From: Candidatus Oscillochloris fontis
GTDB taxonomy: Bacteria > Chloroflexota > Chloroflexia > Chloroflexales > Chloroflexaceae
Length of the DNA: 38,264 nucleotides
Assembly: GCF_004138135.1 (NCBI RefSeq)
Contig: NZ_RYFD01000045.1
Location: 1 to 38,264 of the forward strand
Direction of reading: 5' to 3'
Numbering within the stretch: position 1 is the first letter of the stretch; each line of letters begins with the position of its first letter. The notes under the pieces were generated by a model. That model did not search any database. It was given only the letters and a program-made list of their open reading frames with translations, and was not told the origin of the DNA. This document shows, in pieces, positions 34,101 to 38,264 of the stretch. A program made the translations under genes and the position numbers.

Positions 34101-36476
34101 GAGCAATTCTAACACTACAAACCATGTGAGCGGAGCCAGATTGGCCAGCCAGCCCTGCGCAAAGAGCTGCGACCACGTCCCGGCGTTGGTGTAGCGTTCC
34201 CACTGGGTTGGTGTGAAGCGCAGCGCCGTCGGGTTACGATCCGCAATCTGGGTCGGCGACTTATAGACCTCGCTCCACAGCACCGAGGCGGTGATCAATC
34301 TTTCAGCACGTTCACGCGAATAGGCATAGGTCTTTTTGAAGATCAGCACACGGGGATGATCATAGACACTAAACGCCTCTTCGGCGATCTGATCGGGAAT
34401 CTTGAGACCCAGGATCGTCGGGTAGGACGTAATATCGGCCACCAACTCAAAGCCGAGATCGCCATTGAAGAGGCTCTGGTAATAGTTCATCAGCGCCGGG
34501 TAGCGCATACGCAAGCGGGCGGTACTCGCATAGACCCGGTTACTGGTGAGGGTGATATAGTCGGCCTGATCGAGATGATCGAGCAGCCCTTCCTGATAAA
34601 AGCCCTCGTTGTTATAGAAACCCGTATACTTCTGCGGCTCATCCTCAGCATACGGAGCCGACTCGATCCCAAAGAGCGAGATCCCCCAGCCGGTATTGGT
34701 GGTCTGAAGGGGCAACGGATCATCCCAGATCTCGGCCATCACCTGCGAACCGGGCGCGGCGTGGTCGGTCAGCCAGCGCGCCGCGATCACCCGGCTATGG
34801 GGCTGGGTATAGATCCGCGAGAAGGCATACGCCCACCCCAACGTTGCCAACAGCACCGCAATCACCAGCAGGCGCGGCCAGAAGCGTCTGAGGCTGAAGG
34901 CATCCCAGAGCCACAGCATCAACCCGGCGGCAAAGATCGTCAACGAACCATAGATCGGCAAGAAGTAGCGCATCGTACTGGCATACTGCCCGCCCAGCCA
35001 CGCGAAGTAAAAACCGATCCAGACAAAGAGTACCCAGGCGGCGGGTAACTGTTCACCCTTGGGAGAAAGAAAACTTCTGATTGACGCCAAGACGCCAAGA
35101 CGCCAAGGTTTTATTGCAGGCTTTGCGCCTTGGCGTCTTGGCGTCAAAATCGAGATGCTAGGAGAAGTGTGAACAGCGCCCCGTACCGCCCCCAGCCCAA
35201 ACCCCACCCACCCCAACCAGGCCACAATCCCCAGCGCCGGTCCCATGCCCCAGAGCACGATATTGCTCCAGGCGAAGAGATAGGCCGGACGCCCCACCCA
35301 CTGCTGGCCGGGCGGAAAATCAATCTCACCCGTCATCAGGTGTTGAACTTCGCGGATATTCTTGACGAAACGCGGATCGAGGCGCACGTCGAAGAAGCCC
35401 ATCCCGCGCAGCCGATCCAGTTCCACAATCCGCTCCCCGACCATCTCTGGTGAAGCGGGCAAGGAGCCACTAAAGGCATCGGGCGCAAAGGTGCGGAAAC
35501 TGAGCAACGTGAGCATACCCGCGAGGATGAGTAGCGGCAACTTCTGGGTGAAGAAGAACCAGACCTGATCGGCCCAGCCCGCACGCGGCTGGCTGGTGCG
35601 CAGCGCCACCAACGCCGCGATCATCGCCGTCAGACCCAGGCTGGCCAGGGTGATGCGGTTGGCCATCGCCACCCCAATTGTCAGGCCGAGCACGAGGTAG
35701 CAGACGAGGCCGCCACCCTGGGCGATCCGCACCGCCCAATAGAGCGCCAGCGTGGCGAAGAAGGTCGAGAAGATCGGATCAACAAAGAAGTGCGTCTGCT
35801 GAATCGGCATGACCGCCAGCGCCAGACATGCCGCCGCCAACAGCCCCAGACGATCATCCCGCAGACGCTGCCCGATCAGAAAGACGAGCAGGATCGTCCC
35901 CAGATCAAAGAGCAGCGCCACTGCACGCCCGACCTTATTGATCTGGCCATACGCCGTCAGATTGACGCCATCGGGGTTAAAGATTGCGATCAGCGGGGTC
36001 AGTTTGGGGATCGCCCGTTCAGGATTATCCACCAGTGGGCCAAGATCGGTCTGGATCTGGGAGGAATAGGCGACCGCATCCAGCACACGCGGCGGGCCAT
36101 TGAGCGCGGGGACTTGCAGGGGCAGAATCGGGCCAGCCGGGCCATCATTGGGGGTCAGCGCCACCGCAGCGAGGCGGGTGACATAGATCGGGAACGGGCC
36201 ATAGACATAGAACGAGAACTGCTCGTAGTTACGCGGATTGAGCGGCGAACGCGCCGAATCATACACCTCGCTGAGACTCGACGGCAAGCGCACCGTCGCA
36301 GCCACATTGGTAAAGAAGCGCTCATCGGGATGCTGGCCCGTATCAGAATCCCAATCCGGCAGGCTCAGGCTACGGAAGTAGGCCGCCACCAGCAGAATAA
36401 CGAGCAACAACGCCCAGACAAGTGTATGCGTGCGAACAGATGCAGCCGTTCGAGAAAGCGTTGGTGGTGCCTGCAC
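28176..36476 (-). CDS. Giant Chlor_Arch_YYY membrane protein: GT39-like N-terminus, two DUF2298 modules, C-terminal TPRs
   Basis: 2766 residues. Residues ~1-760 are a GT39/PMT-like region (membrane helix, then HPDERFF at 49-55; repeated helices; soluble part with VMAEIWDDPLPL). Module 1 has GGYINYYYFGFVLVG near 957 and NTWDYPTF near 1190; module 2 has DGYINYYYYGLYLV near 1886 and NSWDFPTY near 2085. Each ends in a soluble segment with FKFG and YLYVGGVERS/YIYIGGVERA. TPRs fill ~2630-2766. This is the two-copy class of TIGR03662, so the fusion is expected; a lipid-linked sugar transferase role is suggested for the family. The start is a GTG with AAGGAG 11 bases upstream. The remarkable feature is at least six palindromic elements inside the frame, in residues ~434-477, 1010-1038, 1160-1180, 1434-1465, 2036-2081 and 2195-2240. 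Confidence 0.85.
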   Translation of the reverse strand: MQAPPTLSRTAASVRTHTLVWALLLVILLVAAYFRSLSLPDWDSDTGQHPDERFFTNVAATVRLPSSLSEVYDSARSPLNPRNYEQFSFYVYGPFPIYVTRLAAVALTPNDGPAGPILPLQVPALNGPPRVLDAVAYSSQIQTDLGPLVDNPERAIPKLTPLIAIFNPDGVNLTAYGQINKVGRAVALLFDLGTILLVFLIGQRLRDDRLGLLAAACLALAVMPIQQTHFFVDPIFSTFFATLALYWAVRIAQGGGLVCYLVLGLTIGVAMANRITLASLGLTAMIAALVALRTSQPRAGWADQVWFFFTQKLPLLILAGMLTLLSFRTFAPDAFSGSLPASPEMVGERIVELDRLRGMGFFDVRLDPRFVKNIREVQHLMTGEIDFPPGQQWVGRPAYLFAWSNIVLWGMGPALGIVAWLGWVGFGLGAVRGAVHTSPSISILTPRRQGAKPAIKPWRLGVLASIRSFLSPKGEQLPAAWVLFVWIGFYFAWLGGQYASTMRYFLPIYGSLTIFAAGLMLWLWDAFSLRRFWPRLLVIAVLLATLGWAYAFSRIYTQPHSRVIAARWLTDHAAPGSQVMAEIWDDPLPLQTTNTGWGISLFGIESAPYAEDEPQKYTGFYNNEGFYQEGLLDHLDQADYITLTSNRVYASTARLRMRYPALMNYYQSLFNGDLGFELVADITSYPTILGLKIPDQIAEEAFSVYDHPRVLIFKKTYAYSRERAERLITASVLWSEVYKSPTQIADRNPTALRFTPTQWERYTNAGTWSQLFAQGWLANLAPLTWFVVLELLGLATFALLFHLFPRLPDRGFSLAKILGLLLVAYLAWLLGSLDNGTGLPGMAGRTATDRLPLLPLAFTPATLWLCAAPLLGLGAFVAWRSRAALRDFARANRAMLLSAQGIFVAFVLLGLVLRWFNPDLGHPARGGEKPMDLAYLTAVLKSAAFPPYDPWHAGGYINYYYFGFVLVGALVHLSGVLPSVGFNLAIATLFGLTALGAWGVVYNLVASRTPLNRRGYRGTQRDGFRAPCGSSSAFLCGQKPGHKRMRNRMPMLCHTPQRRALISALLAPPLLLILGNLAQALWYLNGYAAEQVAKGRPEWAFWDATRIVEGTVNEFPFFTFLFADLHPHLMVMPLSLTLLGLGVAWIVAQGGAIYPAPSLQILTPRRRDAKPARKPLRLGAIAVLGLAALLAGAIRATNTWDYPTFVGLTALTVGWATWRSGRAAGHSRFAASLRGVAVAVAFPLLGNLLFLPFTSAFVTESSGLQPLLDESAPSLIQALTKVARTPLWELLQLYGLWLVLIALAGLLLLRRLVGTGFALGFGVALGGIAIAGSLFHWPALALTLPMLSVGVVLLWYLLRLPVLSQIPILWATAALGLLVLVDLVVIKGDVGRMNTVFKFGLHTWTLFALSAAVALPHLWHWPVPTGGVLRTIAVGLKPPARRYKARLRGLTPARVGGLRGLSPRLQSLGKPLRPRPWARWVVRSSIGLLVTAALVYPLTATPARLADRWNGDAPHGLDGAAFLPSVNAVTAGPTYSLDEDAAAIRWLQESVQGTPVLLEAHLPSYQWAGRISSFTGLPTLLGWEWHQIQQRMVMQANPVIANRQTIIAEIYNTPDPMQALDWLQRYGVTYLYVGGVERSTYSAEGLAKFETLVAQGDLVLAFSAGQTRIYQVVRPGQPQMLTSDVPLAIPTLRTAPPLLLQTPVNEQPEVNEYAWNQWVAGNSWLATLLWLGLWYTLALLGLPLAQIIFARSRDAGWGWARLIGWLLLGWAIWLPTSLGLWRYNVWGVSFGLVLVVILNTWLIVRQGGLIPIYGNLRNHWAGVWRSELIFLAGFGVMVWIRALNPDLWHPIWGGEKPMEFGFLNAILRSPTMPPYDPFFSDGYINYYYYGLYLVSLPIKISGIAPAIGFNLALATLFGLTLSAAFSIVTRLTGRTRYGLVGAGLVAVAGNLSAIFESGWSAGWGAVSRALAAGGLAGLGERLGDWYIGPSRVIPFTINEFPFFSFLFADLHAHLIALPITLLVIALGYELLFCTDRVIVHTSPSLQGLTQRRKDAKPATKSLRLCAFASTRGFFYSKSEQLQMLLLSLALGALAVTNSWDFPTYALLTGLVLVGGAWRRKAGWRGIVVAGGTAIMIAVGGMLLYAPFFERYFAFVRGIGWVAGEAGTSLPDYLIVFGIPMAILIPALIGAVWRSLATIHIAPSLPILTRRREGAKPATKPLRLRALASIRRFLYPKSEELPTDRQDAGATIRGILIALGLISLFIAILRPDLALRVALLMLIIFSSAVLLRRPIRSGTWYALLLAWLGWAVSLGVELIYIRDHLDGGDWQRMNTVFKFGMQAWVLFALAAAASLPTGMRALRRMGGKYAQTAALIGLAGLGLLALAYPVAAIPSRVANRFAVQSGPTLDGLAFLREASFDYDCRAFGGCVGGAERVTVDLRGDAAAIDWINREIRGTPIVVQSNLWFYRAYGIRIAANTGLPTVISALHENEQRDPSLTGMRDAALSNFYTTTSIDDALRFLATYRVNYIYIGGVERAFYPPEGLAKFEQLEGNYLHRIYDTDGVQIYHVAGIPQSYAYPAPVSRPVAPAAPDANSHDIEGLERALADNPTDGPTAFGLADAYRNQGRLEDAVRILAPAAHANPDDTGLQHLYGDILSDLARYTEAEAVYTAAAQTNPTAENWNKLGTALLDWGEIGKAEMAFLQAISINPDLADPHYFLGLVFVQRQERDLALSELLVYLELDPSGPWVNQAVQIITDLHYEVEE
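29756..29890. repeat. In-frame palindromic element, GACGC-AAG family (copy 2)
   Basis: The arms ATTGACGCCAAGGCGCGAAG... (29791-29819) and ...CTTCGCGTCAAAAT (29832-29861) pair, with family flanks on both sides (GTAACTCTTCA on the left, GGAGGCTAGGAG on the right). It is translated as ILTRRREGAKPATKPLRLR and SIRRFLYPKSEELP. Directly to the left a short ACCGGCA-TCT-TGCCGGT hairpin (29733-29749) encodes DRQDAGAT, probably another small repeat. Confidence 0.8.
30233..30368. repeat. In-frame palindromic element, GACGC-AAG family (copy 3), with terminal inverted repeats
   Basis: The inner arms 30269-30295 and 30309-30335 match at 26 of 27 positions. The outer ends GTAACTGTTCA (30233-30243) and TGAACAATTAC (30358-30368) are inverted repeats with one mismatch, giving a ~136-bp MITE-like unit. 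It is translated as HTSPSLQGLTQRRKDAKPAT and continues to YSKSEQL. The insertion site is just before NSWDFPTY of module 2. Confidence 0.85.
32084..32175. repeat. In-frame palindromic element, AGCCCGCCTACGCGGGCT family
   Basis: The arms AGCCCGCCTACGCGGGCT (32104-32121) and its reverse complement (32128-32145) are perfect around GGGGTT, flanked by GACTGAAGTCGCGGG and GGGGCTTCAGCCCC edges. The frame of the giant YYY gene runs through it, giving the basic peptide GLKPPARRYKARLRGLTPAR. A third family inside the same gene. Confidence 0.8.
32936..32997. repeat. In-frame palindromic element, GACGC-AAG family (copy 4), left side shortened
   Basis: GGCACCAAGACGCAAAGG pairs with CTTTGCGTCTCTGCGTCTTGG within the span. 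The right flank (AAAATCTGGAGGCTAGG) is family-typical; the left flank is missing. It is translated as PSLQILTPRRRDAKPARKPL. The insertion site lies before NTWDYPTF of module 1, equivalent to that of copy 3 in module 2. Confidence 0.75.
33363..33445. repeat. In-frame palindromic repeat, CCGCAGAGGA family (copy 2)
   Basis: The outer arms TTGACCGCAGAGGA (33363-33376) and TCCTCTGCGGTTGA (33432-33445), and inner CGCAGAGG/CCTCTGCG arms, pair. Here it lies within the giant YYY gene and is translated as NRRGYRGTQRDGFRAPC and SSSAFLCGQ, clearly unlike the surrounding membrane protein. Confidence 0.8.
35049..35176. repeat. In-frame palindromic element, GACGC-AAG family (copy 5), with terminal inverted repeats
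   Basis: The inner arms (35080-35108 and 35121-35150) pair. The outer ends CTGTTCAC (35049-35056) and GTGAACAG (35169-35176) are perfect inverted repeats, giving a ~128-bp unit. It is translated as ILTPRRQGAKPAIKPWRLG, then SIRSFLSPKGEQLP, between membrane helices of the GT39-like region. Confidence 0.85.
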
Positions 36477-36537
36477 AGACGATCCCGCTCCTTGTGTCGT
36501 TCAGATACTCCAGCGCCGGGGTGGAGGTGACAAGGAG

Positions 36538-36546
36538 ATAATACCA
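36538..36546 (-). promoter_or_regulatory. Predicted extended -10 promoter of the giant YYY gene
   Basis: TGGTATTAT on the minus strand, with hexamer 36538-36543, gives a leader of about 55 bases to the GTG at 36476. No good -35 is visible. Confidence 0.4.
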
Positions 36547-36582
36547 CAGCAGAAGTGGGTATTTTCGTGATATACCCACCGA

Positions 36583-36669
36583 AATGATCCTATCACCATC
36601 CCTCTGCGCACCTCTGCGTCCTCTGCGGTACACCAAATCAACCGCAGAGGACACAGAGGTGCGCAGAGG
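36583..36669. repeat. Palindromic repeat, CCGCAGAGGA family (copy 3)
   Basis: Arms 36601-36629 and 36641-36669 are 29 bp with one mismatch around the loop ACACCAAATCA. The left flank AATGATCCTATCACCATC (36583-36600) is identical to that of copy 4 (37346-37363). The direct repeat TTTTCGTGAT flanks the element (36562-36571 and 36672-36681), possibly a trace of insertion. With the promoter above and the toxin remnant below, this explains most of the 377-bp gap 36477-36853. Confidence 0.8.
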
Positions 36670-36773
36670 TTTTTTCGTGATACCCAGTGGAAGAAATCGC
36701 CGAAGCTCGCCATGCTATACTTCGGCTAGGACGCAAAATGACCAAGCAGTCTGGGGCGAAGAGATGTCGGTGA

Positions 36774-36857
36774 AGAGACAGTGAGACTATTGTTATTACG
36801 GCCTACGAGCCAGATCCAGGCCAGTGGGACGCAGATTTTAAGAGGAGGCGTCTATGA
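36774..36857 (+). pseudogene. Remnant of a DUF4258-type toxin (C-terminal ~27 codons only)
   Basis: After a stop at 36771-36773, the frame reads ...TIVITAYEPDPGQWDADFKR and ends RRL at the TGA 36855-36857. IVITAYEPDP..W..DFKRRR is the typical C-terminus of DUF4258 proteins, the usual toxin partner of YgiT-type zinc-finger antitoxins. Its stop overlaps the ATG of the antitoxin (36854) as ATGA, the normal coupling for such a pair. The N-terminal two thirds are missing; upstream DNA (36675-36770) does not resemble the domain in any frame I read. Confidence 0.65.
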
Positions 36858-37081
36858 TGTGTGTAATCTGCCGCCAGAGCGAAACTGAACCCGGTACGAC
36901 AACGGTAACGCTGACTCGTAACAAGCTCACGTTTGTGGTGCGCGATGTACCGGCGCGTGTCTGTCCTAATTGTGGTGAGGCGTATATTGAAGAGGAAGCT
37001 GCAACCCGGTTGCTGGCCACCGCAGAGCAACTGGCGCAATCCGGCGCACAGGTAGATGTTCGTGAGTATCTGGCGGCCTAG
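36854..37081 (+). CDS. YgiT-type zinc-finger antitoxin (MqsA N-terminal-like)
   Basis: 75 residues. Two CxxC pairs (CVICRQ and CPNCGEAY) separated by VTLTRNKLTFVVRDVPARV form the zinc-binding YgiT/MqsA N-terminal domain. There is no C-terminal HTH, as in short homologues paired with DUF4258 toxins. AGAGGAGG (36841-36848) lies upstream of the overlapping starts 36854 and 36857. Its toxin is reduced to a C-terminal fragment, so the antitoxin appears to survive alone, perhaps still able to protect against related toxins. Confidence 0.82.
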   Translation: MMCVICRQSETEPGTTTVTLTRNKLTFVVRDVPARVCPNCGEAYIEEEAATRLLATAEQLAQSGAQVDVREYLAA

Positions 37082-37110
37082 CCCGGTTTGTGTCAAAATC
37101 GGGTAGACCA

Positions 37111-37206
37111 GCCTCCCGTTTTGACGCAAAGGCGCAGCGACGCAAAGGGTTTTGGTTTAGAGTTTTATCTTTGCGCCCTTGCGTCCTTGCGTCAAAACGA
37201 GAGGCT
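37111..37206. repeat. Intergenic palindromic element, GACGC-AAG family (copy 6)
   Basis: The arms GCCTCCCGTTTTGACGCAAA... (37111-37148) and ...GCGTCAAAACGAGAGGC (37169-37205) pair. Fragments of the same family lie on each side (GTCAAAATCGGG near 37092 and TTGACGCCAAGGCGCAGC at 37213). It is outside any gene, next to the antitoxin. Confidence 0.75.
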
Positions 37207-37241
37207 CCTTGTTTGACGCCAAGGCGCAGCGGCGCGCTGCA

Positions 37242-37284
37242 TTCGAAAAGCTCAGCCACCGCGCCGCTGGCTGAGCCTGTCGAA
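37242..37284. repeat. Palindrome of the GCTCAGCCA family (copy 2)
   Basis: TTCGAAAAGCTCAGCCA (37242-37258) and TGGCTGAGCCTGTCGAA (37268-37284) pair at 15 of 17 positions. The 9-base loop CCGCGCCGC is the reverse complement of the loop at 4875-4883, so this is an inverted copy of the element at 4855. Confidence 0.7.
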
Positions 37285-37345
37285 GCCATGCGGCGCGACC
37301 CTACCTTCGGGCATGTGGAGGAGCATGTCGGGTCGCGCCCTCCAG

Positions 37346-37432
37346 AATGATCCTATCACCATCCCTCTGCGTACCTCTGCGTCCTCTGCGGTTGATCTGG
37401 TGTACCGCAGAGGACGCAGAGGTGCGCAGAGG
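37346..37432. repeat. Palindromic repeat, CCGCAGAGGA family (copy 4)
   Basis: Arms 37364-37392 and 37404-37432 are 29 bp with one mismatch. The loop TGATCTGGTGT is nearly the reverse complement of the loop in copy 3, while the left flank AATGATCCTATCACCATC is in the same orientation as in copy 3. The gap 37082-37465 is filled by copy 6 of the GACGC family, the GCTCAGCCA palindrome and this element; I see no gene in it. Confidence 0.8.
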
Positions 37433-37465
37433 ACGAACATCGGGGCGCATCACGTTGCCTTCCCC

Positions 37466-38071
37466 CTACTCCTCATCCTCCGCCTCGCTCCGCCCCATCC
37501 GGTACTTGATGTCGTAGTTGATGATGAAGTCTAGCTCTTCGTCACTGAAGCCGTAGTGGCTGGCTAGGACGCGGTCTATTTCGTCTATGATGGGTTTGGA
37601 TTGTGCGCCGTAAAATTCGGCGTATTCGATGCGATCTCCATCCCGCGTCTGGATCGTCTTGCGTATGGCATTTGCTGTTAGGTCGGACAATAGTGATTGT
37701 CCTAACTTGGCAAGATGAGAGTCTGACAACATACTAGGCGCAATTGGGAACCCCGATACTAAGGTATCACTAAGATGGAAGCAATCACCGTAGGCAATAA
37801 AATAGGCATAGAATAGGTTACTGTTCAGAATTGCGCTGGCAGCCTGGGCTACCTCCTTTGTCTGAAAGTAAAGATAGCGCCCATGCGCTGGTGCGCCTAC
37901 AATTCCATTTTTTGCGTAGTATGGTAAACCCAATGTGGATTTAATCCAGTATTGGGTAGCTTCTTGGTAGAAAATATAATGATCTTTTTGTTGTTGAGCA
38001 AGCACGCTCTTTATGGTCTGTGTGCCTTTTGTTTTGAGCTTGCGGAAAAGTGATTCCTGAACATTATTCAT
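37466..38071 (-). CDS. C-terminal part of a type IIG (Eco57I-like) restriction-modification enzyme
   Basis: 201 residues from ATG 38071. The sequence (HYIFYQEATQYWIKSTLGLP, GAPAHGRYLYFQT, AILNSNLFYAYFIAYGDCFH, DEIDRVLASHYGF, DEELDFIINYDIKYRMG) fits the target-recognition and C-terminal end of large Eco57I-type N6-adenine methyltransferase/endonuclease proteins. The same frame is open 42 codons further upstream (YIFDVLEYAQIQG, LYPDLLPKYMNN), to a TAG at 38198-38200, so the true reading is longer than the ATG suggests. The catalytic methylase motifs are not in the window. It is either a fragment of a broken gene or a gene split at that stop; the rest would lie beyond the right edge. Confidence 0.7.
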   Translation of the reverse strand: MNNVQESLFRKLKTKGTQTIKSVLAQQQKDHYIFYQEATQYWIKSTLGLPYYAKNGIVGAPAHGRYLYFQTKEVAQAASAILNSNLFYAYFIAYGDCFHLSDTLVSGFPIAPSMLSDSHLAKLGQSLLSDLTANAIRKTIQTRDGDRIEYAEFYGAQSKPIIDEIDRVLASHYGFSDEELDFIINYDIKYRMGRSEAEDEE

Positions 38072-38197
38072 GTATTTCGGGAGAAGATCAGGGTAGAGTG
38101 TAGCACCCTGAATTTGAGCGTATTCAAGTACGTCGAAAATATATGGACGAAAATGACTTGACCAACGATGATATTTTGTAACGAATAGGGGGTTGTG

Positions 38198-38264
38198 CTA
38201 GTACATAAACTTTAAAAATCGCCTATCGTTGTATTTTTCTACGAATAGGTGATGCACGTATGCC
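38198..38264 (-). other. Window edge: short open frame ending in TAG before the type IIG fragment
   Basis: Read on the minus strand from the edge, the frame of the fragment continues as AYVHHLFVEKYNDRRFLKFM, then Y, then TAG (38198-38200). This may be the C-terminal end of an upstream gene or the interrupted body of the same type IIG gene. Too little is visible to decide. Confidence 0.35.

Noticed and set aside
28176-36476. Novel gene fusion or assembly artefact for the 2766-residue protein
   Set aside because: The family description I know (TIGR03662) includes a class with an extra N-terminal region, two copies of the module and TPRs, so the architecture is normal. The oddity is the inserted repeats.
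36583-37432. Repeats near the right end as a CRISPR array
   Set aside because: The repeats are long inverted palindromes of several families, not short direct repeats with regular unique spacers, and no cas genes are present.

Overview
The window looks like a chromosome segment of a Chloroflexota bacterium, most likely class Chloroflexia. The reasons are high-GC codon use, secreted proteins ending in a VYLPxxxR-type tail, DUF4388 plus small-GTPase genes, a mevalonate kinase, both architectural classes of the Chlor_Arch_YYY (DUF2298) membrane family, and many dispersed palindromic repeats. I have no search results, so the taxonomic call is inference.

Layout. (1) 1-4.7 kb: two secreted peptidases (a clostripain/C11-like protein cut by the window edge, and an M23 metallopeptidase), then a PIN toxin / Phd-YefM antitoxin pair with a promoter and a perfect 16-bp operator-like palindrome. 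(2) 4.9-9.3 kb: a STAND/NB-ARC ATPase with TPRs on the minus strand, divergent from an AT-rich secreted delta-60-repeat protein. (3) 9.36-13.1 kb, minus strand: an orphan HicB-like protein, uvrC and the methylcrotonyl-CoA carboxylase beta subunit, closely spaced. (4) 13.3-15.8 kb, plus strand: a membrane-anchored HtrA protease and a secreted golvesin-like protein. (5) 15.9-22.9 kb, minus strand: yqhQ, a DUF4388 protein and a Ras-like GTPase; a small membrane protein with a coiled tail; mnmA (apparently leaderless) plus a tiny membrane protein; guaA followed by mvk. (6) 23.1-36.5 kb, minus strand: a CBM48-type glycogen-binding protein and two YYY membrane proteins (854 and 2766 residues), with a NotI-family endonuclease and an m4C-type methyltransferase between them. 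(7) 36.5-38.26 kb: palindromic repeats, a DUF4258 toxin remnant, its YgiT-type antitoxin and the C-terminal part of a type IIG (Eco57I-like) enzyme.

The most striking signal is that the two YYY genes carry several palindromic, MITE-like elements inside their reading frames. Five copies of one family, always in the same orientation and frame, plus at least two elements of other families, add basic hydrophilic peptides to loops of the membrane proteins. This resembles the Rickettsia palindromic elements. Other copies of these families lie between genes (20.3, 36.6, 37.1 and 37.4 kb). The restriction-modification pair, the TA modules and remnants, and the type IIG fragment mark 26-28 kb and 36.7-38.2 kb as accessory DNA within an otherwise housekeeping region.
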